Source: Ruixingdingia sedimenti (GTDB lineage: Bacteria > Pseudomonadota > Alphaproteobacteria > Rhodobacterales > Rhodobacteraceae). From it: a stretch of 10,206 nt of DNA. The notes beneath the pieces are model-generated. The model saw only the letters and a program-made list of their open reading frames with translations. It searched no databases and was not told where the DNA came from. The stretch covers positions 1 through 10,206 of the forward strand of contig NZ_JAVKPH010000060.1 in NCBI RefSeq assembly GCF_031432425.1. Direction: 5' to 3'. The translations under genes and the position numbers were made by a program. Shown here in pieces: positions 1 through 5,696 of the stretch. Within the stretch, counting starts at the first letter, position 1, and each line of letters opens with the position of its first letter.

Positions 1-42
1 CAGCTCGCCATCATGTTCGAAGACCGCTTCCCAATGGCCTAA
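1..42 (+). CDS. Possible 3' end of a rightward gene (partial)
   Basis: From the first base, frame 1 reads 13 sense codons (QLAIMFEDRFPMA) and then TAA at 40-42. The residue mix is protein-like, so this could be the C-terminus of a gene entering from the left. It would converge on the sigma-like gene, whose stop is at 11-13, and overlap it by about 32 bases at the 3' ends. So short a stretch could be open by chance, and no function can be given. Confidence 0.3.
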   Translation, partial: QLAIMFEDRFPMA

Positions 43-700
43 CACAACGCGTCAGGCACAAAATTCGGCACAGTCTCAGGTCTTCGAGCTCGAGGCCTCG
101 TGCCTGTAGCGCCGCCCTGATTTTTCGGAACGCAGACTGTTCGTTCTGGTAAACGTAGGCCTGCGTGCAGCCCCAGATCTCGGCAAGCTCCATTTGGGAC
201 TCGCCCCGGAAGTGCCGCTGGAAGGCCCGCCATTCGCGGGCGGTGAGTCCTGCGTCGTCGGCGACCCGTTTCACCAGGTCGAGGCCAGGCGTGCTCTCGG
301 CATATGGCTCGGGAGCCACCAGATCCACTGTCTGTTCGTCGTCCTGTCCTACAATGGCTACGCGACCGGCCGGCGCCCACACCTTTTCGGGCACCGTCGC
401 GGGCGAGCTGCGGTGCCGATACACCTGCTTGCTTCTGTTCAGCATGAGGTAGCGGCACAGCGACACGAAACCCTCAGACCGCTCCCGGTCGAACTGGCCA
501 GCCGCTTCGACGACCGCGAGACGGTATTCCGCGAGAAGCTCTTTCCGCATGTCCTGGTCGAACGCGCGCTTGCCTGCCTGCTGGGCGACAAAGGCTTCCA
601 CGCTCTGGCACAGACGTGCCAAAGCCTCCCGGTCCCCGTGGTCCTGCCACGCGACCGCCCATGCGAGCTGCTGTTCTTTGAGTGTGGGCCCGGTGTCCAT
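11..700 (-). CDS. Sigma-70-like RNA polymerase sigma factor, phage-encoded
   Basis: The 229-residue product has the two-domain layout of a small sigma-70 family protein. Residues about 30-98 resemble region 2 (core-polymerase and -10 binding), with an acidic helix, then GQFDRERSEGF and the basic RYLMLNRSKQVYRHR. Residues about 150-200 resemble region 4 (-35 binding), starting LTAREWRAF and followed by a helix-turn-helix, MELAEIWGCTQAYVYQNEQS, and the basic helix FRKIRAAL. The linker (100-148) is acidic and proline-containing. The last 25 residues look unconserved and overlap a possible convergent gene. ATG at 700 has AGGAGG five bases upstream. The gene lies just beyond the terminator of the leftward operon, so it probably has its own promoter or depends on read-through. 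A role in switching host polymerase to phage promoters is inferred from the family. A different HTH regulator with a sigma-like fold is the main alternative. Confidence 0.8.
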   Translation of the reverse strand: MDTGPTLKEQQLAWAVAWQDHGDREALARLCQSVEAFVAQQAGKRAFDQDMRKELLAEYRLAVVEAAGQFDRERSEGFVSLCRYLMLNRSKQVYRHRSSPATVPEKVWAPAGRVAIVGQDDEQTVDLVAPEPYAESTPGLDLVKRVADDAGLTAREWRAFQRHFRGESQMELAEIWGCTQAYVYQNEQSAFRKIRAALQARGLELEDLRLCRILCLTRCVRPLGSGLRT

Positions 701-743
701 GACGTCCTCCTGCCAGTGCAGGTGGGTAAAAGCCGGGCCGTTT

Positions 744-773
744 CAAAACAGAAAGGCCGCCCATGGGCGGCCT
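744..773 (-). terminator. Intrinsic terminator of the leftward five-gene operon
   Basis: Positions 754-773 form a perfect palindrome: an 8-bp stem (AGGCCGCC/GGCGGCCT) with loop CATG. On the minus strand it is followed by a T-rich tail, TTCTGTTTTG (753-744). It overlaps the TAG stop of the 53-residue gene (774-772), which supports that small gene as the true end of the operon. Confidence 0.8.
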
Positions 774-933
774 ACCAGCAGCGGTAGATGGGATGGCGGC
801 GGGCGAGTTCTATGAGTGCCAGCCACCGCACGACCGGATCCGGATCCGCCCGGCCCCTCCACAGGTCCACCGTTCCAGCGCGACCGAACCGGGCCGCGCT
901 GGTCAGTTGCTCGTGGGCCGTGGGCGGTCTCAT
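772..933 (-). CDS. Hypothetical small protein, 53 aa, last gene of leftward operon
   Basis: The product (starts MRPPTAHEQL, ends RRHPIYRCW) is basic and contains a predicted helical segment, VVRWLALIELARR (residues 34-46). No family is recognised. The start ATG (933-931) overlaps the stop TGA (932-930) of the preceding gene as ATGA, the usual sign of translational coupling, with GGTGGGG just upstream. The TAG stop is embedded in a perfect terminator hairpin. An in-frame reading extends upstream to 1359, but that part is antisense-like, arginine/proline-rich and covered by the neighbouring gene, so the short form is preferred. Confidence 0.65.
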   Translation of the reverse strand: MRPPTAHEQLTSAARFGRAGTVDLWRGRADPDPVVRWLALIELARRHPIYRCW

Positions 934-1529
934 CCCCACCGCGACCGCACCCTCTGCCTGGGCTTCCGCTCGTCCGGGAACTTCACGAACCGCAGGGTGC
1001 CAGCTCGGAACGCAGCCAGCTCTGCCTCCTGCCGCCGCGCTTCGGTCCGCTGGCGACGCAGACGGTCGGCTTCGACGCGGGCCCGTTCTGCCGCCGCACG
1101 GGCCGCCGCTTCCATGGCAGGTCTTCCCAGCTCGCGCTGCTCCGCACGGTGTATGCGTTCGGCGACATTCGACGCTTTGACCCATCCCCGGTGGAAGCGC
1201 AGCTGCTCGTGGCACACATACGCGGACTGCATCAGCCGGACGTGGACGGTGTCGGGGCGTTTCCACACGGGCACGGGCTCGCCCGTGTGCCAGTCCCGGC
1301 CGAACGCACCAACCCACGCGCGGCGCATTTCGTGGACCTCTGCCAGCAACCTGGCACACCCGGCACGGAACGTGTCGGAACAGTGCTCGGAGTCGCGGCC
1401 AGCCGACAGGATGGCCTCCGCTTTGCCTATGCGGTCGCGGAGGTAGGCAGCCGGTTCGGCCAGACCCGCGATGGGTTTGAGCTTGTGCTTGCGGGCTTCG
1501 GCCATGATTCCAAGCGCGTCAATTCTCAT
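930..1529 (-). CDS. Hypothetical protein, 199 aa, helical C-terminal half
   Basis: No family is recognised. The N-terminal part (residues 1-120) has two Cys/His pairs in helical context (C50/C58 and C106/H107) and several tryptophans (W72, W80, W89). Residues about 123-174 form a long, highly charged Ala/Arg/Glu helix (AERIHRAEQRELGR onward) likely to be coiled coil, followed by a basic tail (DERKPRQRVRSRWG). ATG at 1529 has GGAGGG seven bases upstream and overlaps the end of the preceding gene by 11 bases. The stop overlaps the next start as ATGA. The basic, coiled-coil character fits a nucleic-acid-associated or scaffolding role, but that is only inference. Confidence 0.8.
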   Translation of the reverse strand: MRIDALGIMAEARKHKLKPIAGLAEPAAYLRDRIGKAEAILSAGRDSEHCSDTFRAGCARLLAEVHEMRRAWVGAFGRDWHTGEPVPVWKRPDTVHVRLMQSAYVCHEQLRFHRGWVKASNVAERIHRAEQRELGRPAMEAAARAAAERARVEADRLRRQRTEARRQEAELAAFRAGTLRFVKFPDERKPRQRVRSRWG

Positions 1530-1827
1530 CGCACATCCCTCCGGCCAACAGTCTCATCCGGTGCTCCAACTCCCGGTTCAAGGACTCGACCCGGCGCAGC
1601 AACTGCTCCATCTTTTCCAGATTGCCCGCGCGCAGCTCGCGGAACACCCGCGCGTTCAAGACGCTGGACAAATCCCATAGAAATCCTACTGGGCACTTCC
1701 CCAAGCATGCAGCAAAAGCCAGTCGGGCGTGCCCTGTCGGGGCTGTCAGTAGATCCTCTCGTGCCGCTTCGTGTTCGGCGGGGGTGCGGGGGCGGAGCCC
1801 CCGCATGGTGGTGGGTTGGGCGGTCAT
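1519..1827 (-). CDS. Hypothetical protein, 102 aa, C-terminal coiled coil
   Basis: No family is recognised. The N-terminus (residues 1-30) is Pro/Arg-rich. The middle (35-55) is hydrophobic with two cysteines (C41, C45) and the segment GFLWDLSSVL. Residues 58-95 are a heptad-like charged helix, VFRELRAGNLEKMEQLLRRV and onward, so the protein probably oligomerises. Start ATG (1827-1825) overlaps the preceding stop as ATGA, with AAGGGGG six bases upstream. A second in-frame Met is at residue 8. The gene belongs to the coupled leftward operon. Confidence 0.75.
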   Translation of the reverse strand: MTAQPTTMRGLRPRTPAEHEAAREDLLTAPTGHARLAFAACLGKCPVGFLWDLSSVLNARVFRELRAGNLEKMEQLLRRVESLNRELEHRMRLLAGGMCDEN

Positions 1828-2147
1828 TGCGCACCCCCTTCCACACCAGCGCGGCGGTCGACATAGCCACCTGGAACGCGCTTCGCGAGCGTGGCCTCAG
1901 CAATGCGGGCCCGGGTCCGGGCTGCGGACGACCGGTCGGCCAGGTGGTCGATGGCCTCGCCCAGGGCCTCGGTCGTCGGCAGGGCTTCGAACGCGTGCCA
2001 GTATGCGAAAGGCACGCCAAGTGGCGGGTGGTCGGCGGTCCAAACCTTGGGCGCGCCCTGGTTCGATTGAACACAGAGGATGGGGGCGCCCTTGTGGAGC
2101 TCGTCGAGCACCTTCAAAAATCGTTGGGGGTTGATGCGGGTCTTCAT
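1824..2147 (-). CDS. Hypothetical protein, 107 aa
   Basis: No family is recognised. Residues 1-60 mix short strands and helices (MKTRINPQRFLKVLDELHKG, then ILCVQSNQG and PKVWTADH). Residues 60-95 are Ala/Arg-rich helix, and the tail is Gly/Arg-rich. ATG at 2147 is preceded by GGGAG about seven bases away, within a 42-base gap after the previous gene's stop. Its TGA overlaps the next gene's ATG. It is the second gene of the five-gene leftward operon. Confidence 0.75.
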   Translation of the reverse strand: MKTRINPQRFLKVLDELHKGAPILCVQSNQGAPKVWTADHPPLGVPFAYWHAFEALPTTEALGEAIDHLADRSSAARTRARIAEATLAKRVPGGYVDRRAGVEGGAQ

Positions 2148-2189
2148 GGGTTTCTCCCTGTTGTTGTTGGCCCTGTTGGGGGCGGTGTG

Positions 2190-2789
2190 TCAGATGATGT
2201 CGCGACCGGCTTTGCTCATCTCGTCGCGCAGTTCGTCAAACCGTTTGCGCGCTTCTGCCGGCCAGCGCCCAGTGTTGAAGCCCATCCCAAAGTTCCCGAG
2301 CTTCTGCTCTTCAAGCATGATGAACAGATTCAGGGCTTCTTCGATCTCTTCGACTTTGCGCTCCGCGCGCAGCGAAGCGACAGCCAGTTTGAAAATCGCG
2401 TCAGAGCTCTTGGTGCGGTTCTCAATCCAAAATTTGGCTTTCGTCAGTCGGGCAAGAGCTTCAAGGGCTTCGGGGCGCTCCGCTTCTGGGAAGTAAGAAG
2501 AAAAGGCGAACGAGATTTTTTCCGCACGTATCTTCTCGGCCCATTCTTTCTGGGCGGCGCTACCCTTGAGGGCCTTCATGCCATGGTTCTTCGCCGCATT
2601 GCGCGCGTTTAGCGCTTTTTGCGACAACGGCTTGGCGGGGGCCTTGACCAAGGCGGGCTTCAACATCGCGCCGATATCGGCGTTGCTGTATTCGATGCCC
2701 GTGTCGTGGCAAAGCCACCGGCCGTTGCCTTGGTAGGCGATGTCGCCGTATTGGGCGACGGCTTCTTCGGTGCGTTCGATGCGGTTCAT
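2190..2789 (-). CDS. Hypothetical protein, 199 aa, first gene of leftward operon
   Basis: The product starts MNRIERTEEA and has three parts: a small domain with YGDIAYQGNGRWLCHDTG (residues 14-31), a basic linker rich in Lys/Ala (43-80), and a helical acidic C-terminal domain (80-199) with LTKAKFWIENR (115-125) and KVEEIEEALNLFIMLEEQK. I cannot assign a family. The KFWIENR-type segment reminds me of helical phage proteins of unknown role, but I cannot confirm this. The reading frame is open upstream to 2915, yet ATG at 2789 is chosen because AGGAG lies eight bases upstream and a perfect hairpin sits just before that site. It is the first gene after the terminator near 2925-2945, so a promoter is expected between 2790 and 2920. 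Confidence 0.85.
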   Translation of the reverse strand: MNRIERTEEAVAQYGDIAYQGNGRWLCHDTGIEYSNADIGAMLKPALVKAPAKPLSQKALNARNAAKNHGMKALKGSAAQKEWAEKIRAEKISFAFSSYFPEAERPEALEALARLTKAKFWIENRTKSSDAIFKLAVASLRAERKVEEIEEALNLFIMLEEQKLGNFGMGFNTGRWPAEARKRFDELRDEMSKAGRDII

Positions 2790-2807
2790 GGCAGTCTCTC
2801 CTTTTTC

Positions 2808-2830
2808 GGGAGGGCGACCATCGCCCTCCC
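2808..2830 (-). promoter_or_regulatory. Perfect hairpin in leader of the 199-aa operon gene
   Basis: GGGAGGGCGA (2808-2817) and TCGCCCTCCC (2821-2830) pair perfectly over 10 bp around a 3-base loop. On the minus-strand transcript the hairpin ends 18 bases before the start codon and directly abuts the ribosome-binding site. No T-run follows on either strand, so it is not a normal terminator. It may stabilise the mRNA or gate translation. Confidence 0.5.
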
Positions 2831-2864
2831 ATGAAAAGGAGATATGTCCCGAACCCCAGAACCG

Positions 2865-2896
2865 GTGAAGATTTCGGCCCGAAAAGTGAAGATTTC
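2865..2896. repeat. 11-bp direct repeat, 21-bp period, upstream of leftward operon
   Basis: GTGAAGATTTC occurs at 2865-2875 and again at 2886-2896, exactly 21 bp apart (two helical turns on the same face). It lies between the upstream terminator and the first gene of the leftward operon, where a promoter or operator is expected. No clean -35/-10 pair is visible; the minus strand offers only a weak TTCACC-N17-CATATC. Confidence 0.45.
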
Positions 2897-2916
2897 TTGT
2901 GGGTCGTAAAAACACG

Positions 2917-2945
2917 AAGGAAAAGGCCGCGAAGTTTTCGCGGCC
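2917..2945 (-). terminator. Intrinsic terminator after the 196-aa gene
   Basis: GGCCGCGAA (2925-2933) and TTCGCGGCC (2937-2945) form a perfect 9-bp stem with a 3-base loop. On the minus strand TTTTCCTT follows. It lies 24 bases past the stop of the leftward 196-residue gene and separates it from the five-gene operon. Confidence 0.8.
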
Positions 2946-2968
2946 GTTCGAAAAAGTTTGTAGTGCGG

Positions 2969-3559
2969 TTACGCGGCGTCTTCCTCTTCAAGGTCGGGGT
3001 CGTAGTGTGCGTCTTCAATGCCGACGGACCGAAGGGCGTCTTCAACTTCAATAAGCCCGGAATTCAGCATCACTCTTCCGTCTGCGTAGACGTGTGCTAC
3101 GACGTCATAGAGCCGAAACGCGCTTGAGGTGTGCTTCCTGAAGCCTGCGGCGATCAGCTTACCCTCTGTTCTTTTGACGCGCCGTTCGCTGTCAATAAAG
3201 CGAGCGATGCTTGCCTTGAAATCAGAGGCCAGCTTGCCACCCATTTCCCTCGACTTCCCGCGTCGCTTTACCTGAAAGTAGAGTTGCGAACCGTGCACGA
3301 AGCCATTTATCCGGGCATGCATAGAAAGCATTTGGTTGGCTTGGTCTTCGATGCTGACGGAAACAAAAAATGAGTAACCTGCGCACAGGAACTCAACAAA
3401 CACCATGTTACTTGCGACATTCATCGCCGTAGGCGTTGCATCAATCCCCTCTGCGGCAAGCGCGGCAAAAAATCGGTCAGTGTGCGGTTGCAGCTTGGCA
3501 AGCAGTGCCACTGCTGCATGTGCCGAAACCCCGTCGTTGCGCTTAATTTCTACGTCCAT
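2969..3559 (-). CDS. Hypothetical protein, 196 aa
   Basis: No family is recognised. The N-terminus (residues 1-45) is helical and Ala-rich. Residues 46-98 look like beta strands (NMVFVEFLCAGYSFFVSVSI, later SQLYFQVKRR), suggesting a compact alpha/beta domain rather than a membrane span. A basic segment (99-140) precedes a second strand-rich part (LYDVVAHVYADGRVML) and a strongly acidic tail (DPDLEEEDAA). ATG at 3559 has AAAGGAG eight bases upstream. A 13-codon open frame (3584-3543) overlaps the ribosome-binding site and start and could be a leader peptide, but is probably chance. The gene stands between two intrinsic terminators (3711-3736 upstream, 2925-2945 downstream), so it is a single-gene unit whose promoter should lie in 3560-3710. 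Confidence 0.85.
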   Translation of the reverse strand: MDVEIKRNDGVSAHAAVALLAKLQPHTDRFFAALAAEGIDATPTAMNVASNMVFVEFLCAGYSFFVSVSIEDQANQMLSMHARINGFVHGSQLYFQVKRRGKSREMGGKLASDFKASIARFIDSERRVKRTEGKLIAAGFRKHTSSAFRLYDVVAHVYADGRVMLNSGLIEVEDALRSVGIEDAHYDPDLEEEDAA

Positions 3560-3710
3560 TTTCAGTCTCCTTTGGTTGGTTCATGCCGGTAACTTCGGTT
3601 CCTCGGAGACGTTTACAAGGCCGCAAATCAGAAAAAACGTAAAGAAATCGATTGGTTGCGCGCGCTCGCGGAATTGGGGGCGGCGCCTGGAAAGGCAATA
3701 CCAGGCCATG

Positions 3711-3736
3711 AAAAAAGCCCCGGCCGAAGCCGGGGC
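3711..3736 (-). terminator. Strong intrinsic terminator after the helicase gene
   Basis: GCCCCGGC (3717-3724) and GCCGGGGC (3729-3736) form a perfect 8-bp GC stem around the tetraloop CGAA. On the minus strand six T residues follow directly (3716-3711). It lies 40 bases beyond the helicase stop codon. Confidence 0.92.
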
Positions 3737-3776
3737 AGTTTGTCGAGCGAGGGGCGTAACCCGGCCCCGGCGGGGT

Positions 3777-5558
3777 TCATTCGGCTGCGGTGGCGGCCGC
3801 CATGGACACGACAACTGGGCCGCTCCGCTTCACTTGCGGCTGGTCGGTGTTCTTCGCGCCGTAGCGCTTCATGCCTTCGCCGGTGAGGCCAACACCACGG
3901 AAATACCGCTCGCCGCGCACCTTGACCTCCACGACGCCCATGCCCTTCAAAGCAGCGACGAACTGTTCCTTCTCGTGTGGCTTGGGCCGGACGCCGTTCC
4001 ACACGTGCAGAAGGGTGGTGACCGCGCTTTGCTTCAGGTCGAATGCCTCGTCGAACTCGAAACATTCTTCGAACAGGTCGAGGAATGGGTTGCCGGACCG
4101 CAGGATCCGGTCGCGCAGGGCCAGCATGGAGACGCTGTCGGGCAGGTTGCCAGCCTTGCCGCCGTTTCTCTCGTAGAAAGCCATTGCACCCTGGACGGCA
4201 TATAGTGCCAAGGCCTCTTGGCCGTCGCGGGACTCCAGCCACATTTCCAAGTCGAGCTCTTTCAATTGGCCGCCTTCTGGGCAGTCCTCCGGGTCGTAGA
4301 ACGTCTCCTTGAACTCGAACGGTGTGAGGCGACGCCGGGTTGCCTTGTCCCAGGTCTTGAACCGTGGGACAGTGTTCATGGAAAGCCAAAGCGACGCGAA
4401 GTTGACGAAGCCTTGGGCCTTCTCCGCGTGCGGCGGGCGGGCGCTCTGTGGGTCGCCACCGGACACCCGGTTGAACTCCCCGGCGTCGATGGAGGCGCCA
4501 AGACGGAACTCGGACGCCAAAGCAAACCGGCGCCAAATCAGGGGCACCTTGGCGCCGTCGTGCGAGTTGGCGTCGCGGTCGCCAGTGTCGACGATGAGCG
4601 ACGACTTCACGGTCGTTCCCCATCCGCCGCCACCCAAGCCGAACAAGCGGGCCATGGCGCCCTGGACCAGCGACTTTCCGTTGTCGCCGTTCTTGGAGCT
4701 GTCCTCCTGGTTGCCGACCAGGAAGAACACACGCTTCGCAGACACCTCGGCCGTCATCGTGTAGCCCAAGGCCAGTTGGAAGCAGCGCGCCGTGTCCGGA
4801 TCTTCGGGCCAGAACCGGGCGAAGGTGCGGACGACACGCGCGGCGTCCGCTTTGGGGTTGTAGTCGCACTCGAAGGCTCCGGTCATGTAGTGGAGCGGGT
4901 TGTTCGGCATCGTCTTGCCGGTGCGCAGGTCCACCGTGCAGTTCTGGAAAGCTGCCAGGTGGGCGACTTCCCGGCTGTTGAAGAAAGACCGGGGCAGAGT
5001 GAGGTCGGCCTGAGCGTGCTCAAGAACGTAGTTGGCGGACCGTGGGTTGGCGTTCAGCTTTTCCAGCACCACACCGCCACCGGCGGAGTAGACTTGGCGA
5101 ACGCGTTTCAAGAGCTCGGGCGACGGCTTAATCGAGAACTCCCAGTGCGTGCCCGTCCACTCGCCCCAGCCGGCGGCTTCGACGTAGCAAACGCCGTCCC
5201 GGATGCGCTTCGCGACCCAGGTCGCAATGGCGGGCCATGAGATCTCTTCACGCGCAAAAGGGTTGACCTCGGTCTGCTGCTCGACGGATTCGGTCACAGC
5301 CGCAGCTGCGCGCTTGTCAAGCGCCGCCTGTGCCGCAGACGCGATTTTCAGGTTCCGGGCGGCGACCTTCAGCTCCTCGCCCAGTCGGGCGACCTCGGCC
5401 TTCGCTTCAGCGGCGGCAACGGCCAGCGCAACCTTGGTGTCCTTGCCTGCGACGCGGGCCTCGGCGGCGACGCGGGCGGCTTCAATCTTCGCTGCGGCGA
5501 GCGCAGCGGACAGTTCATCGTGCCGCTCTTGGGCGGCTTGCTTGCTCGACGTGGTCAT
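3777..5558 (-). CDS. D5/P4-type superfamily 3 replicative DNA helicase
   Basis: This 593-residue protein should unwind DNA at the phage origin as a hexameric ATPase. Residues 1-95 are an Ala/Lys/Glu-rich helix, probably coiled coil. Residues about 105-230 resemble the D5 N-terminal domain (GVCYVEAAGWGEWTGTHWEF). The helicase core follows: Walker A ending in GDNGKS (291-296), Walker B FALASEF (345-351), motif C WLSMNTVPRF (391-400) with the sensor Asn, and an arginine-finger region ATRRRLTPF (406-414). Residues 500-570 form a winged-helix-like C-terminal part. No primase catalytic domain (AEP or TOPRIM) is visible, so priming must come from elsewhere. The Walker A loop is longer than usual, with NQEDSSKN before GDNGKS. 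The frame is open upstream to 5618, but ATG at 5558 is chosen because AGGAGG lies seven bases upstream. The dyad-symmetric repeat region begins about 140 bp upstream. Confidence 0.92.
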   Translation of the reverse strand: MTTSSKQAAQERHDELSAALAAAKIEAARVAAEARVAGKDTKVALAVAAAEAKAEVARLGEELKVAARNLKIASAAQAALDKRAAAAVTESVEQQTEVNPFAREEISWPAIATWVAKRIRDGVCYVEAAGWGEWTGTHWEFSIKPSPELLKRVRQVYSAGGGVVLEKLNANPRSANYVLEHAQADLTLPRSFFNSREVAHLAAFQNCTVDLRTGKTMPNNPLHYMTGAFECDYNPKADAARVVRTFARFWPEDPDTARCFQLALGYTMTAEVSAKRVFFLVGNQEDSSKNGDNGKSLVQGAMARLFGLGGGGWGTTVKSSLIVDTGDRDANSHDGAKVPLIWRRFALASEFRLGASIDAGEFNRVSGGDPQSARPPHAEKAQGFVNFASLWLSMNTVPRFKTWDKATRRRLTPFEFKETFYDPEDCPEGGQLKELDLEMWLESRDGQEALALYAVQGAMAFYERNGGKAGNLPDSVSMLALRDRILRSGNPFLDLFEECFEFDEAFDLKQSAVTTLLHVWNGVRPKPHEKEQFVAALKGMGVVEVKVRGERYFRGVGLTGEGMKRYGAKNTDQPQVKRSGPVVVSMAAATAAE

Positions 5559-5603
5559 GGGGTTTCCTCCTCTTCGACCTTTTGGCTGCTCTTCGCTCGG
5601 GCC

Positions 5604-5627
5604 GCCCCCGGTGGCCAAACCGGGGGC
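5604..5627 (-). promoter_or_regulatory. Perfect hairpin in helicase leader
   Basis: GCCCCCGGT (5604-5612) and ACCGGGGGC (5619-5627) form a perfect 9-bp stem with a 6-base loop. It starts about 45 bases upstream of the helicase start codon. There is no T-run on the minus strand and only CTTT on the plus strand. It may act in the helicase mRNA leader or be a weak terminator for stray rightward transcription. Confidence 0.4.
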
Positions 5628-5696
5628 TTTCAGGTCCGAAGTCGGAGCTGCGGTTCATCACCGCACCAGGCCAAATGGGTAAGAAATGGCGGATCC

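Noticed and set aside
835..848. 14-bp palindrome made of two GGATCC units
   Set aside because: It encodes an Asp-Pro-Asp-Pro repeat in the 53-aa gene and is best explained as codon repetition.
1264..1289. 9-bp inverted repeat CACACGGGC / GCCCGTGTG
   Set aside because: It lies within a coding region, has no T-run and no position relative to a start or stop, so it is probably incidental in GC-rich coding DNA.
816..2612. 598-codon rightward open frame opposite the five-gene operon
   Set aside because: It is antisense to five coupled genes with good ribosome-binding sites. Its Arg/Pro/Gly-rich composition is typical of the shadow frame in GC-rich DNA.
3581..3814. 77-codon leftward frame between helicase and the 196-aa gene
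   Set aside because: It runs through the strong intrinsic terminator at 3711-3736 and overlaps the helicase end. The composition is not protein-like and there is no ribosome-binding site.
3628..4869. 413-codon leftward frame inside the helicase gene
   Set aside because: It is Arg/Pro-rich and out of frame with a protein carrying complete SF3 helicase motifs, so it is a shadow.
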